Origin: Nodularia sp. LEGE 06071 | GTDB taxonomy: Bacteria > Cyanobacteriota > Cyanobacteriia > Cyanobacteriales > Nostocaceae | DNA: 64,000 nucleotides | Direction: 5' to 3' | Assembly (NCBI RefSeq): GCF_015207755.1 | Contig: NZ_JADEWH010000001.1 | Location: forward strand, 248,001 to 312,000 | Shown here: positions 17,001-26,186 of the stretch, piece by piece | Position numbering within the stretch: the stretch's first letter is position 1 | Layout of the letters: each line of letters opens with the position of its first letter | Translations under genes and position numbers: made by a program | The notes under the pieces: generated by a model | Databases searched by the model: none | The model's input: the letters and a program-made list of their open reading frames with translations, nothing else | What the model was told of the DNA's origin: nothing

Positions 17001-17124
17001 GATCGCTTGTGACTTCGCTTGTATACTGACTGTAACCCATATGCCCCACCTCAAAGAAGCCTTTCAAGCCCGCATCGAAGTTCATAAAACCCAAGAAGGT
17101 TCCCAGGTAAGTTTATCAATATAG
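14098..17124 (+). CDS. sbcC: SbcC-type SMC-like nuclease ATPase
   Basis: The 1008-residue protein has a Walker A at residues 31-38 (GSNGAGKS), two long coiled coils rich in glutamine and glutamate, and a zinc-hook CPLC at residues 498-501 that joins dimers. Near the C-terminus are the ABC signature YSGGEAFRINFAIRLALAKL and Walker B (LQLLIIDEGFGTQD). SbcC works with the nuclease SbcD to process hairpins and broken ends, and to limit palindromes. No sbcD gene is in the window. Length matches the family. The ATG start places the N-terminal strand (IPVQLILKNFLSY) correctly. Confidence 0.95.
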   Translation: MIPVQLILKNFLSYRDATLDFRGLHTACICGSNGAGKSSLLEAITWAIWGESRAGVEDDVIHSGAKEVRVDYIFQCNQQKYRVIRTRVRGASGVLEFQIETASGFRALTGKGVRATQDVILEHIKLDYDTFINSAYLRQGRADEFMIKRPSERKEILAELLKLNQYDQLEERAKETYRQFKARAEELERSLESSQVQLQQRETTQAQKAELETELNQLQQVQAFENIQLQSLQVVQHQRQNWQQQLDFVRQQHQNLTQDGDRLQQEQSAVQSQLSDLEAILNQETEIKTGFTDYQTLQAQEEAFATKFQEYTRATALLQQKQQQLTSQIHELERQLQQVQGQLVALEQQEPEIQHTLNKSADVEAALTQLTAARRRVTDLDELQMQVSPLLQQRQNLQSQLDRVHAGLVARLEQLQATENQLQRSSQRQPQLQQAARDLGIQIEQMEKDKVYLQRVQEKGQERRHFMERLQAQQREYERLLGELEQKLQMLRTPDAICPLCERPLDEHHWNRVVDKTKDEYKDTEGQLWVFREQLAVSDREIQVLRQEYREIFQKLSPYDSLREQRGQLAAQLQSTSDADQQLQQLAAEKEHLERSLQVGDYAPDKQAELRQLEAYLQQLNYNEQDHALARSEVERWRWAEIKQGQIKDAAKRQAQIAARKPELQATISQLQTQIQQDQTDSDCAQEITQLQRQIVEIGYSSEQHNSLRVAVRQAQSWQLRYQQLLSAQQQFPQLQKRWQDLEASRSERLQERQKLVTQIESITQELAQSANPTEQINALEQQIQSRRRQLDEKIASLGRLEQLMLQLSTLQNQYEQQQQQLQSCKQEQRVYQELAQAFGKNGIQALMIENVLPQLEAETNQLLSRLSANQLHVQFITQKSGRSSKAKKKNAKLIDTLDILIADSRGTRAYETYSGGEAFRINFAIRLALAKLLAQRAGAALQLLIIDEGFGTQDAEGCDRLIASINAIACDFACILTVTHMPHLKEAFQARIEVHKTQEGSQVSLSI

Positions 17125-17508
17125 GAATCCGGTTTGATTTATGAAAAAATAAGTCCTGTAGTAGCGTGGCAAGCTTAAAATGAAGCAAAAAATTGTAGGA
17201 AACCTAACATCATGATGATCTGAAGTCTTCCCATACAAAAGCGGAAAAAACAGTTTTGGGGGGATTGACAACTGATTTTATATTTGTCATAACAAAATCG
17301 ATAAGGAAGAACTATCTTAAAATAAAAAATAATTTGTAGAAATCTGAGAACTGCGGTCATATGAAAATGCCGCAGTTAACTTAAATCACTGCTTGTGCAA
17401 CCCGATAGCTTACGAGTTTTTTGCCAGTGAATGGTATAAAACAGCCGACCGGATCAAGCACCGAAGAGAAAACCAAAACTATTTAATCACTCTGAGAACC
17501 ATCAGGAA
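17125..17508. other. Intergenic region, nothing recognised
   Basis: The 384 bases between the convergent sbcC and SH3-protein genes contain no convincing coding frame, repeat family or RNA. Short A/T runs are present. Confidence 0.5.
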
Positions 17509-17982
17509 TTATTCTTCAACCCGTTGAATATTACCTATTTTTATCCAACCTTCTTGTTCCCCTTGTGTGCGAATCTTTTGCCAACTTTTATCCTGACTTT
17601 CTTCCAGTACAATCAGTTCTTCATTAATAGCAACTCCAGCAATCCGTTCAGCATCCATGCTTGGTTGAGATCGCACACTCAATCCTTCCGGCCATGTCAC
17701 AAGTCCTCGGTAAGCTCCCGGTGGTAATGTGTCCGTGGGAGTTGGGGTAGGTGTCGGTGCTGGGGTAGGTGTCGGTTTAGGTGTCGGTGTCGATGTAGTT
17801 TTTACCTCAGTCCCTTCAGGCGCTTGGGCTTGCAACGAAGGACTATCATTTGCAAACAAAGGTTTAGCTGGGGGGATGAAAGTTCGATTAATGAAATAGA
17901 GGGCAACTGCAACACCGCTACCCGTTAAAATGGCGATCGCTAAAACAAAGCCGAGTATAAATTTTAGGACATTAAAAAACAT
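17509..17982 (-). CDS. Membrane-anchored SH3-domain protein
   Basis: The product has an N-terminal membrane span (FNVLKFILGFVLAIAILTGSG), a proline-threonine repeat linker (TPTPKPTPTPAPTPTPTPT) and a C-terminal bacterial SH3 domain (GLSVRSQPSMDAERIAGV, then WQKIRTQGEQEGWI). Such domains bind peptidoglycan or other wall parts. The start at 17982 is preferred over the ATG at 18009 because GAGG stands 9 bases before it and the upstream part is made of CAATAGT-type repeats. The gene is 82 bases beyond the ycf46 stop, on the same strand. Confidence 0.78.
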   Translation of the reverse strand: MFFNVLKFILGFVLAIAILTGSGVAVALYFINRTFIPPAKPLFANDSPSLQAQAPEGTEVKTTSTPTPKPTPTPAPTPTPTPTDTLPPGAYRGLVTWPEGLSVRSQPSMDAERIAGVAINEELIVLEESQDKSWQKIRTQGEQEGWIKIGNIQRVEE

Positions 17983-18090
17983 CTTTAAAACCTCATCACC
18001 AATGGTCAATAGTCAATAGTAATGCTTATATATTAACTATTGACATATCAATGATTAATTACCTAATTATTGCAGCTGTTGTGGAATGCG

Positions 18091-19605
18091 TTAACGTAAC
18101 TTACCGAAGGTATCACTCAAAGGAGTGTGTTTCGAGGCTAAACGCGCTCTTCCAGATGCAGCCCATTCTTGTAGTTGTTGAATTTGTTCCACAGCCGTGC
18201 GCGCTAGGGGTATGATCTGGCTGGCAGCTTCGAGAATATCGTCATTAGTAAAATCGCGATTTTGACTAAATCCAATGTGCATCGCTTCAATCAAGGTTTG
18301 CTCAATCTCAGCCCCAGAAAAATCGGGCGTTTCATAAGCTAGTCTTTCAATATCATAACCTTTCAAGTTATGGGGGCGCAGTCGGGATAAATGAACGTTA
18401 AAAATTGCTTTTCTCTCGTCTTGGGTAGGTAAACCCACAAAGAAAATTTCATCAAATCGCCCTTTGCGGAGCATTTCCGGTGGTAGGGCTTGGATATCGT
18501 TAGCGGTGGCAACCACAAACACCGGGGAGGTTTTTTCGGCTAACCAAGTAATAAAAGTCCCAAATACCCGGCTAGCAGTACCTGCATCACCTTTACTACC
18601 AAGTCCCGAAAAGCCTTTATCTATTTCATCAATCCACAATACACAGGGCGCGAGGGCTTCGGCGACTTGAATCATTTGGCGAGTGCGGGATTCTGATTCA
18701 CCGACTAAACCACCAAATAAGCGTCCGACATCGAGGCGTAGTAGGGGTAAATGCCAATGATGTGCGATCGCTTTTGCTGTTAAAGATTTCCCAGTGCCTT
18801 GAATACCTAATAACATTAAACCACGGGGGTGTGGTAATCCGTACTGGCGGGCTTTATCACTAAATGAGCCTCCCCGACGCAGTAACCAATCTTTGAGGTT
18901 ATCCAGTCCCCCTATATCGGAAATTTGCTCAGTGGCGGGGTAAAAGTCGAGGATTTGGGTTTGGCGGATGGTTTGGCGCTTTTCCTCCAAAACCAAGTCT
19001 ACATCCTCTGGTTGCAGTTCTCCGTGGGATGCGATCGCTCTGGCTAAAACCCGCCGAATCCGTTCCATCGACAGCCCTTGACAAGAGCGCACCAAGTCAT
19101 CCAAAATTTTGCCAGAAAGTGAGTTGCTACCAGTGCTTTGTAGTAAGCGTTCCACCTCAGTTTTAATTTCTGGGGCGGCGGGTAAAGGGAACTCAACCAC
19201 TGTGAGAACTTCGGTTAAATCGTCAGGAATGGCGATACGTGGTGACAACAAGACCAGATTTTTGGGTTGGGATTTGAGGAGTCTGGCTAAATTGCGAAGT
19301 TTGCGTGCGATCGCTACATCATCCAAAAACCGATGATAATCGCGTAAAATCAAGACAGCAGGTGCAGAGGCTGGTAACTTTTCCACAAATTCCAAAGCTT
19401 GCAACGGGTTACGCTTGCCAAAACCCGCATCATTGGGGTTTCCCTGGTAGCCATCCACAAAATCCCAAGTATATACAGGGCGATTACCTTGGTTTGCGGC
19501 TTCTTCCCGAATCGCCGTTTCTACCCGTTCCTCCTCATAAGTGGGAATATAAATCAAAGGGTAGCGGGCGCGTAGCAGCAATTTAAATTCTTCACGAAAA
19601 TTCAT
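18091..19605 (-). CDS. ycf46: Ycf46-type AAA ATPase
   Basis: This 504-residue protein is the cyanobacterial/plastid Ycf46 type. The N-terminal ~220 residues form a degenerate ATPase-like domain ([20 protein letters not shown] opening). A full AAA domain follows, with Walker A GIQGTGKS (residues 267-274), Walker [12 protein letters not shown] and sensor and arginine-finger segments ([20 protein letters not shown]). Family members have been linked to inorganic-carbon stress in cyanobacteria; the precise substrate is unknown. It is transcribed divergently from the ATPase/TPR pair. Confidence 0.9.
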   Translation of the reverse strand: MNFREEFKLLLRARYPLIYIPTYEEERVETAIREEAANQGNRPVYTWDFVDGYQGNPNDAGFGKRNPLQALEFVEKLPASAPAVLILRDYHRFLDDVAIARKLRNLARLLKSQPKNLVLLSPRIAIPDDLTEVLTVVEFPLPAAPEIKTEVERLLQSTGSNSLSGKILDDLVRSCQGLSMERIRRVLARAIASHGELQPEDVDLVLEEKRQTIRQTQILDFYPATEQISDIGGLDNLKDWLLRRGGSFSDKARQYGLPHPRGLMLLGIQGTGKSLTAKAIAHHWHLPLLRLDVGRLFGGLVGESESRTRQMIQVAEALAPCVLWIDEIDKGFSGLGSKGDAGTASRVFGTFITWLAEKTSPVFVVATANDIQALPPEMLRKGRFDEIFFVGLPTQDERKAIFNVHLSRLRPHNLKGYDIERLAYETPDFSGAEIEQTLIEAMHIGFSQNRDFTNDDILEAASQIIPLARTAVEQIQQLQEWAASGRARLASKHTPLSDTFGKLR

Positions 19606-19709
19606 CTACTAACTCCTATGGATAATTCATAATTTATAATTAAGAATCAGATATTAAATTTAATTATCCTGCCTGACTTGAATATGATAATTTAATTATT
19701 CTAAAATAT

Positions 19710-21005
19710 ATGGACATGGAAGAAAAAGTTTTGTTAGAAAAGTTTCGCCAAGCATATAGATCATTAGACCTATTTCCCCTGATCAATTACCAACAAGTTG
19801 AAAAGTTTCGAGTTGATTTTGCTAATCATACAATCGCTCGTTTAGAGCAAGCAGTAGAAGACGCACCTGCTAATGGCAAACTTATATTTGCTGGACATCG
19901 AGGTTGTGGTAAGTCTACGCTATTAGCCAAGTTTTCTACACAAATGATGGAACAGGGATATGTAGTTACCTTATTCTCTGTAGCTGACATGATTGAAATG
20001 TCAGATATTAATCATGTGAATATTTTGTATGCTATTACCCTAACTCTGTTAAACAAACTTCAAGAACTAAAAATTAATATTTCTCCTGACACCGAAAAGT
20101 CTTTAAGAGAATGGTTTACTACCACACAAACAGAAACAGTTACCAAAGACTTAAAATCTGAAGTAGGTCTAGGTGGCGATTTTTTCAAATTAATCACCGC
20201 GAAACTTAAAAATGAAGCGACATTTCGAGAAGAAATTAAAAAAACCTATGAACGAAAAGTTTCGGAACTAGCGAAAAAAGCTGATGAAATTGCTGCCCTG
20301 ATTCAAGCACATACTCAAAAACAAGTTTTAGTAATAATTGATGATTTAGATAAACTCGATTTAAGTTTAGTAGAAGAAATTTATAAAAATAATATCAATT
20401 CTTTATTTCTACCCAAATTTAGAATCATTTACACAATTCCCATTGCGGTAATTCGTAATAATGATTTACTGGCGACATTACAATCAGTTACACCACGCGT
20501 ATATTTGATGGCAGTTTGTAAGTTCTTTAAGCAAGGAGATAGCCATAAACCTGACGGAGTACCAAAGGAAGAATTAATAAACTTGTTTCTGCAAATCCTC
20601 AAAAAGCGGATTCCTGAAGAATTAATGGAACCAGATACTGCAAGGCAAATTGTCTTAAAAAGTGGTGGTGTAGTCAGAGAATTGGTGAGAATAGCTAGAG
20701 AATGTTGCTCTCAGTGTTTGCTATTAATTCGTTCTGAACCACAGCGAACCGATATCAAAATTAATGATGAAATTCTGCAATTAGCAATCAAAGATTTGCG
20801 AAATGATTTTGCTCGTCCGTTGGGCGATAAATTATATAGCATATTAGTAACAACCTACAATCATCTGACACCTCCAGACGCAAAAAGTGAAGAATTTCTT
20901 TCTTTACTACATGGATTGTCTGTACTGGAATATGAAAATGATGATTTATGGTATGACGTGCATCCCATTGTGGCAGATTTACTCAAACGTAAAAAGTTGA
21001 TTTAA
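19710..21005 (+). CDS. P-loop ATPase with winged-helix-like C-terminus (paired with a TPR protein)
   Basis: The 431-residue protein has Walker A GHRGCGKST at residues 62-70 and Walker B VLVIIDDLDKLD near 206-217. A sensor-1-like strand (RIIYTIPIAVIRN) follows. A helical part and a final segment (LLHGLSVLEYENDDLWYDV) look like a winged helix, as in ORC/Cdc6 or STAND-like switches. There is no nuclease or membrane effector domain. The gene ends 2 bases before the TPR gene, so the two are one unit. The function is unrecognised; a split sensor/switch is my inference. Confidence 0.8.
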   Translation: MDMEEKVLLEKFRQAYRSLDLFPLINYQQVEKFRVDFANHTIARLEQAVEDAPANGKLIFAGHRGCGKSTLLAKFSTQMMEQGYVVTLFSVADMIEMSDINHVNILYAITLTLLNKLQELKINISPDTEKSLREWFTTTQTETVTKDLKSEVGLGGDFFKLITAKLKNEATFREEIKKTYERKVSELAKKADEIAALIQAHTQKQVLVIIDDLDKLDLSLVEEIYKNNINSLFLPKFRIIYTIPIAVIRNNDLLATLQSVTPRVYLMAVCKFFKQGDSHKPDGVPKEELINLFLQILKKRIPEELMEPDTARQIVLKSGGVVRELVRIARECCSQCLLLIRSEPQRTDIKINDEILQLAIKDLRNDFARPLGDKLYSILVTTYNHLTPPDAKSEEFLSLLHGLSVLEYENDDLWYDVHPIVADLLKRKKLI

Positions 21006-21007
21006 TA

Positions 21008-23269
21008 ATGTTAACAGATGATGTTAAAGCGGAAAATCAACGAAATTATCAGAAATTAATTGTATCCCTGGAAGCCAGCCAAGGAATTTTAAACTTGCTG
21101 ATTGCGGTTTGTGATGACTCCAATTTACGAGCAAAGTTAATTCAGCAGTACGAAACTGAACTCAAACAGCAGGATTTTTTGACCTATCGCGTGAGGGTAC
21201 GCAGGCAAGATCCTAGTTTACGTTATGCCTTAGCACATTTGGTAGAAACAGAGCCAGATTTACAACAAAGTGAGGCTGCTGTAATTACAGTTTTGGGAGT
21301 AGATGAACTGCTATCTGTGAAGCTAGACTCACCTAAATCAGAGCAGGATAGGTTTTTTGGCTATTTACAATGGACAAGAGAAGCACTACGAGAATTTACT
21401 TTTCCCGTTGTGTTGTGGGTAACTGAGTCAGTCTTGATTCGTTTAGCAGAACGCGCACCAGATTTTTGGAGTTGGCGGGGTGGGGTGTTTTGCTTTACAC
21501 GCGAGTCTGTGACTGTAGAAAGTAGAGGAATTTCAGAATCAAATCACATATTCCAGTCTGCACCAGAGGACATTGGTGGTTTACCTCTAGAAGAAATATT
21601 ACAACTGATTGCACAAATTGAGGCAGAAGGAAAGGAAGCACCTTTACTGGCGACTTTATATGAAAGTCTGGCAAAAGCCTATGAACAAAGATATGAAAAT
21701 CATCAAAATCGTCAATTAGCAATTCAAGCCTATCAAAAAGCCATTGCTTTACAAACCAAGTTGGGGTTAAAGGCTGATTTAGCTGATAGTTTGAAGAATT
21801 TGGGAAATCTTTATTTTGAACTCAAAAATGAGGTCAAATTAGCTGAGGATTATTATGAACAGGCTCAGAAAATTTACCGCGATATTGGCGATCTCTTGGG
21901 GGAAGCATATACATTAAAAGCCATCGGCGATGTTTTACAGTTTCTCAACCGACACAGCGAAGCTTTAGAAAAATACGAACAAGCATTGGCATTCTACCGC
22001 GATGTTGGCGATCGCTTGGGAGAAGCATATACATTAAAAGCCATCGGCGATGTTTTGCAGTTCCTCAACCGCAGTAGCGAAGCCTTAGAAAAATACGAAC
22101 AAGCATTGGCATTCTACCGCGATGTTAGCGATCGCTTGGGAGAACCTAATACATTAAGAGCCATCGGGGATGTTTTCCAGTTCCTCGACCGCACCAGCGA
22201 AGCTTTAGAAAAATACGAACAAGCATTAGCATTCTATCGCGATATTGGTGATCGCTTGGGGGAAGCTAATACATTACAAGCCATCGGCGATGTTTTTCAG
22301 TTCCTTAAGTGCAGCAGCGAAGCGTTAGAAAAATACGAACAAGCATTAGCATTCTACCGCGATGTTGGTTCTCGCTTGGGAGAAGCTAATACATTAAGAG
22401 CCATCGGCGATGTTTTGCAGTTCCTCAAACGCAGCAGCGAAGCTTTAGAAAAATACGAACAAGCATTGGCATTCTACCGCGATATTGGCGATCGCTTGGG
22501 GGAAGCTAATACATTACAAGCCATCGGCGATGTTTTGCAGTTCCTCAACCGCAGCAGCGAAGCTTTAGAAAAATACGAACAAGCATTGGCATTCTATCGC
22601 AATGTTGGTTCTCGTTTGGGGGAAGCTAATACATTAAGAGCCATCGGCGATGTTTTGCAGTTCCTCAACCGCAGCAGCGAAGCTTTAGAAAAATACGAAC
22701 AAGCATTAGCATTCTATCGCGATGTTGGTGATCGCTTGGGGGAAGCAAATACATTACAAGCCATCGGCGATGTTTTGCAGTTCCTTAAACGCAGCAGCGA
22801 AGCCTTAGAAAAATACGAACAAGCATTAACATTCTATCGCGATGTTGGCGATCGCTTGGGGGAAGCAAATACATTACAAGCCATCGGCGATGTTTTGCAG
22901 TTCCTTAAACGCAACAGCGAAGCCTTAGAAAAATACGAACAAGCATTAGGATTCTATCGCGATATTGGTTCTCGCTTGGGGGAAGCTAACGTGCTGCAAG
23001 AGTTTGGTAAATTACAAGATAACCCAGCACAAGCTCTAGAATATCTCCAACAAGCCCAAAGCCTCTATAATCCAATTGGCAATATTTATAGCCAAAGCCG
23101 CAACCTGTTATTGATTGCCGATATGCAATTTAAAATGGGACAGACAGAAGCTGCAATTAATTCTTTAACCGAGGCGGCTGAACTCGCTGATGCTATTAAT
23201 TACGAACCCTTTCAAAAATACGCCCAAGAAATATTAACCCAAATTAAAAATAATCCCAAAAACTTGTAG
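21008..23269 (+). CDS. TPR protein with nine near-identical 40-residue repeats
   Basis: Residues 1 to about 190 form a globular domain I cannot name, with a conserved-looking FPVVLWVTE and APDFWSWRGGVF motif. Degenerate TPRs follow. Residues 292-651 are nine repeats of 40 residues (GDRLGEANTLQAIGDVLQFL then SEALEKYEQALAFYR), and two looser repeats close the protein. TPR stacks bind peptides or proteins. The repeats are almost identical at DNA level, which points to recent expansion. It is translated directly after the ATPase and is probably its sensor or adaptor. Confidence 0.85.
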   Translation: MLTDDVKAENQRNYQKLIVSLEASQGILNLLIAVCDDSNLRAKLIQQYETELKQQDFLTYRVRVRRQDPSLRYALAHLVETEPDLQQSEAAVITVLGVDELLSVKLDSPKSEQDRFFGYLQWTREALREFTFPVVLWVTESVLIRLAERAPDFWSWRGGVFCFTRESVTVESRGISESNHIFQSAPEDIGGLPLEEILQLIAQIEAEGKEAPLLATLYESLAKAYEQRYENHQNRQLAIQAYQKAIALQTKLGLKADLADSLKNLGNLYFELKNEVKLAEDYYEQAQKIYRDIGDLLGEAYTLKAIGDVLQFLNRHSEALEKYEQALAFYRDVGDRLGEAYTLKAIGDVLQFLNRSSEALEKYEQALAFYRDVSDRLGEPNTLRAIGDVFQFLDRTSEALEKYEQALAFYRDIGDRLGEANTLQAIGDVFQFLKCSSEALEKYEQALAFYRDVGSRLGEANTLRAIGDVLQFLKRSSEALEKYEQALAFYRDIGDRLGEANTLQAIGDVLQFLNRSSEALEKYEQALAFYRNVGSRLGEANTLRAIGDVLQFLNRSSEALEKYEQALAFYRDVGDRLGEANTLQAIGDVLQFLKRSSEALEKYEQALTFYRDVGDRLGEANTLQAIGDVLQFLKRNSEALEKYEQALGFYRDIGSRLGEANVLQEFGKLQDNPAQALEYLQQAQSLYNPIGNIYSQSRNLLLIADMQFKMGQTEAAINSLTEAAELADAINYEPFQKYAQEILTQIKNNPKNL
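21881..22960 (+). repeat. Nine tandem 120-bp coding repeats
   Basis: The period is exactly 120 bases and in frame with the TPR gene. Most copies carry one HIP1 core at the same place (GGCGATCGCTTGGG). Copies 4-5 and 6-7 form 240-bp pairs that alternate GDR with TLQ and GSR with TLR. A partial tenth copy follows. Confidence 0.93.
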
Positions 23270-23270
23270 A

Positions 23271-23303
23271 GACGCGATGAATTTAGACGCAATTCATCGC
23301 GTC
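23271..23303. terminator. Bidirectional hairpin between convergent genes
   Basis: GACGCGATGAAT and ATTCATCGCGTC are perfect 12-base arms with a 9-base loop. The hairpin lies 1 base after the TPR gene's stop and 9 bases before the end of the yceD-like gene, so it could end both transcripts. Confidence 0.6.
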
Positions 23304-23312
23304 CCCTTTAGA

Positions 23313-23819
23313 TCATCCCGGAAGCTGCTTTTTCAATGCTTCCAAAGAAGCCCAACGACTATCCCCCGGATTTTTAGAACCATCAGCATCAACGTTCAAA
23401 ATACCCGGACAATCGAGGTTACAAAGCTGACGCTGAGGTAATGCTAAACACATCTGCTCGTATAACCATTCACTGGGATAAAAATAACCTTTAGGTGACA
23501 GAGTTTCCACTAAATCTTCCAGCACCACTTCCCGTTCTAAAGGCAAGTCCTCTATTTGAGCAGCAGCTTCATCTAACCAAATAACTTCTTTGGTATTCAG
23601 CGTCAAACGTTGATTATATTGCTGCAAACAACGGTTACAAGTACAAGTAATAATTGTTTCTGCCTGACTGGACACTTCCAAGTAATTGCCTTGATGCTGC
23701 ACCCGCAAGCGACCGCGAACAGGTGTCAAGCTTTCCAGACCAGGTAGAAACTCTTGAACTTGAATTTCCTCTGTCCGCTCCGGGGCTTTGGTGAGCTGCG
23801 GAATAAAAATTGCGTCCAT
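23313..23819 (-). CDS. YceD/DUF177 family protein
   Basis: This ~168-residue protein has the DUF177 pattern: a first strand MDAIFIPQL, a beta-rich middle, the metal-binding motif CTCNRC and a second pair CNLDCPG near the C-terminus. In plants and bacteria this family is linked to 23S rRNA or large-subunit maturation and is often next to rpmF. Here it ends the yidC-jag cluster. The start at 23819 is chosen over the longer frame (23876) because family members begin at this methionine. Confidence 0.85.
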   Translation of the reverse strand: MDAIFIPQLTKAPERTEEIQVQEFLPGLESLTPVRGRLRVQHQGNYLEVSSQAETIITCTCNRCLQQYNQRLTLNTKEVIWLDEAAAQIEDLPLEREVVLEDLVETLSPKGYFYPSEWLYEQMCLALPQRQLCNLDCPGILNVDADGSKNPGDSRWASLEALKKQLPG

Positions 23820-23888
23820 AGGATTTCGATATAAACACGAAAATTTAAGTTTTACTATCAGCAATTCTGCTAACAATACAACTCTATT

Positions 23889-24419
23889 TTAACTTCCATT
23901 ATTCGCCGTCGCTGGACAAACTACCAAATGACGGTGCGGTTCTCTACCACGACTGAAGGTTTGCAAATCTGCAAATTCTTTCAAGAAAGAGTGGATTTGC
24001 CGCCTTTCGGCTGAACTGAGAGATTTTATTTCTACTTCTCCACCAGAAGCCCGGACTTCATCAGCTGCGGCTTCTGCCATTGCGTGAATTTCCGCTTGTC
24101 TTTTGACGCGGTAGCCGTTCAATTCAATGGTATAAGAAGCTTGTGAATCTTCGGCTAGTCCGAGGTTTAGCACCGAATTAGCTAAATATTGAATCGCATC
24201 TATAACCGAACCATCAGCGCCAATTAAAACGCGGATTTCTTCGGTTGTCAGATTCGTTTGATCAATGGTCAACCAGTAGCTATCTAGCTCTGGGGAATCG
24301 CCAAATTGAGGCGGGTCAATTTCTAAATTCCCCTTAATCTCTGCCGGTATTCCTGTTAGTTGCAGCAGCGTTGTTAACCACTGCTGCCCTCTTTGCATGG
24401 GACTTTCAAGCATCATCAA
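23889..24419 (-). CDS. jag: KhpB/Jag RNA-binding protein
   Basis: The 176-residue protein has a KH-like domain ([22 protein letters not shown], about residues 60-90) and a C-terminal R3H domain ending in [10 protein letters not shown]. The N-terminal Jag domain is divergent or short. Jag binds RNA and is usually encoded with yidC. The start overlaps the yidC end by 4 bases (24416-24419), so they are coupled. A start at Met8 is also possible. Confidence 0.88.
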   Translation of the reverse strand: MMMLESPMQRGQQWLTTLLQLTGIPAEIKGNLEIDPPQFGDSPELDSYWLTIDQTNLTTEEIRVLIGADGSVIDAIQYLANSVLNLGLAEDSQASYTIELNGYRVKRQAEIHAMAEAAADEVRASGGEVEIKSLSSAERRQIHSFLKEFADLQTFSRGREPHRHLVVCPATANNGS

Positions 24420-25558
24420 CCCGTAGTCTTTTTCTTAGAACTTTTTGGCTCAAATGGTAAAGTTCTCTGTTCTGCTGCTGTTTCTTTCTCTTGGGTGGCT
24501 ACGATTTCTTGTAGTCCCTCTGGTAGAGGTTCACGTGAGAGAATATAAGTTTGGGCAGTTTGGAAAATATTACCAATTACCATATACATCAACACCCCAG
24601 CTGGTAGGGGGAAGAACAAAAACATTCCAGAAAATATAACTGGTGTGATTTTGTTAACTGTCTCTTGTTGCGGGTTACCACCACTGGAATTCTGCCCGGA
24701 AATCATTTGGCTGACATAAAGACTCACCCCGAAAAACAGGATCATTGAGACGATATCCCAATTAATTTGTCCGTCAGGATTTGTAGCGCCAACTCTACCT
24801 AAAGCTTGAATAAACAAAAATCCTTTCTCTGCTGCTAGTCCAGGAATTGAGCCTTGAATTGTCACATCTCCTGGTTCTAAGGCTTCTATATTGCCTTCAG
24901 CATCTATTTTTACCCTCTCTTCCCCTTTCATGACTTTCCATTCAGGAACCAGATTACTTTCTGGATGTTCTGCTAAAAGCGCCTGAAATGGTTTGCCTTC
25001 CACAGTCTGATATTGGATCTTAGTTTTTTCTCCTACGGCTAATTTGTTACCCGCAGGCAGAATAGCTGTGACACGAGTCCTTTCCCCATCAGCAATGTAG
25101 ATGTTTTGGGGAGCAGTGGCAAAAGCTTGGGGTTGAATTCGTTCAATTTGTTCAGAGGGAAAAATTTGCAGGTTAACGCTATAGTTAGCTCCAGCAAACG
25201 GTGAACCCCGCAATGTGGCAAACAGCGCTAATAATACTGGCATTTGCAGCACTAGGGGCAGACATCCTGCCAATGGGTTGCCAAATTCTTTTTGGACATT
25301 GACCATTTCCTCTTGCTGCTTTTGCGGATTATCCTTGTGCTTCTCTTTAATTTCTGCCATCCGCTTCTGCATCAGAGGTTGTACAATTCGCATTTTCCGC
25401 ATATTACGAATTGAACCAGCACTCAGGGGATAGAGCGCGAAGCGGATTATCAATGTCAAGGCAACGATCGCCAATCCGTAACTAGGCACAATTCCATAGA
25501 AAAAATCTATGATTGGCAGCATCACGTTGTTTGAAAGAAACCCGATACCAAAATCCAT
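24416..25558 (-). CDS. yidC: Membrane protein insertase YidC/Alb3 type
   Basis: The 380-residue protein has the five-span Oxa1/YidC/Alb3 core: [20 protein letters not shown], the cytoplasmic hairpin with [20 protein letters not shown], the [20 protein letters not shown] span and the C-terminal spans ([19 protein letters not shown]). A lumenal or periplasmic insert of ~110 residues ([10 protein letters not shown] to [10 protein letters not shown]) separates spans 2 and 3, a cyanobacterial feature. It inserts membrane proteins, including photosystem subunits, into plasma and thylakoid membranes. The basic C-tail may bind ribosomes. Confidence 0.95.
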   Translation of the reverse strand: MDFGIGFLSNNVMLPIIDFFYGIVPSYGLAIVALTLIIRFALYPLSAGSIRNMRKMRIVQPLMQKRMAEIKEKHKDNPQKQQEEMVNVQKEFGNPLAGCLPLVLQMPVLLALFATLRGSPFAGANYSVNLQIFPSEQIERIQPQAFATAPQNIYIADGERTRVTAILPAGNKLAVGEKTKIQYQTVEGKPFQALLAEHPESNLVPEWKVMKGEERVKIDAEGNIEALEPGDVTIQGSIPGLAAEKGFLFIQALGRVGATNPDGQINWDIVSMILFFGVSLYVSQMISGQNSSGGNPQQETVNKITPVIFSGMFLFFPLPAGVLMYMVIGNIFQTAQTYILSREPLPEGLQEIVATQEKETAAEQRTLPFEPKSSKKKTTG

Positions 25559-25790
25559 TATTCTGAATTTAACCTGAGCTACTGTAAACTGAACTGAATC
25601 TAATTTATCTAAATCATGATTCCTATATGACTATCCTACGCTACGGATAGCCGAATGGGGAAGAAGCAGGGGGGCAGGGGGCAGGGTGCAGGGGAGAAGA
25701 GAATAGGACTTTAAGTAGAGTGAATAAGTGCTATTTTTTTTAACTTCTCCCTGGATCTGCTGTTTCCTACTCCCCACTTCCTATTCCCTA

Positions 25791-26186
25791 TCACTTCTTA
25801 GCAGCACCGCTATATAGGGGATTTTTAGCTGTAACTCTTTCGTTGATGTACTCATAAGTCTCCCGGAAATTGGGAACAGCCCGCATTTCTAGGCGACTAC
25901 CATTTCTGAGGGTTAGTACCATATCGCCCCAAAAGCCGATGCCACGGGGAACTTTAACGATCTTGACAACTTCTGAATAGATGATATCAGTGCGATCGCG
26001 TCCTCTCCAACCTCCCGTCACAGAAATCCGGCGATCGCTGATCCGGAAGCGGAGCCATAAAGCTCTCACGATGGCTCCAACTGCCAATGGTAACCCGACA
26101 ACAGTTAGTCCAATCAAGCAATTGAGAATTAAGTCCCCGATGTGGGGGCCACCTTCATAATAAACTTCTTCACGAATGCCCATCAA
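25791..26186 (-). CDS. PH-domain (DUF304-like) membrane protein
   Basis: The 131-residue protein has a central membrane hairpin (LILNCLIGLTVVGLPLAVGAIV) and a bacterial PH-like beta domain (FRISDRRISVTGGWRGRDRT, then GFWGDMVLTLRNGSRLEMRAV). It is a regular member of the cyanobacterial rpmH-rnpA-yidC cluster. The gene overlaps rnpA by 17 bases, showing tight coupling. Molecular function is unknown. About 230 bases separate it from yidC, including a purine repeat tract. Confidence 0.82.
   Translation of the reverse strand: MMGIREEVYYEGGPHIGDLILNCLIGLTVVGLPLAVGAIVRALWLRFRISDRRISVTGGWRGRDRTDIIYSEVVKIVKVPRGIGFWGDMVLTLRNGSRLEMRAVPNFRETYEYINERVTAKNPLYSGAAKK

Noticed and set aside
17175-17360. 61-residue minus-strand frame after sbcC
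   Set aside because: No family match, no ribosome site and low-complexity phenylalanine-rich sequence.
21881-22990. Regular 120-bp repeats as a CRISPR or satellite array
   Set aside because: The period is coding, in frame, and encodes TPR units without spacers of variable sequence.
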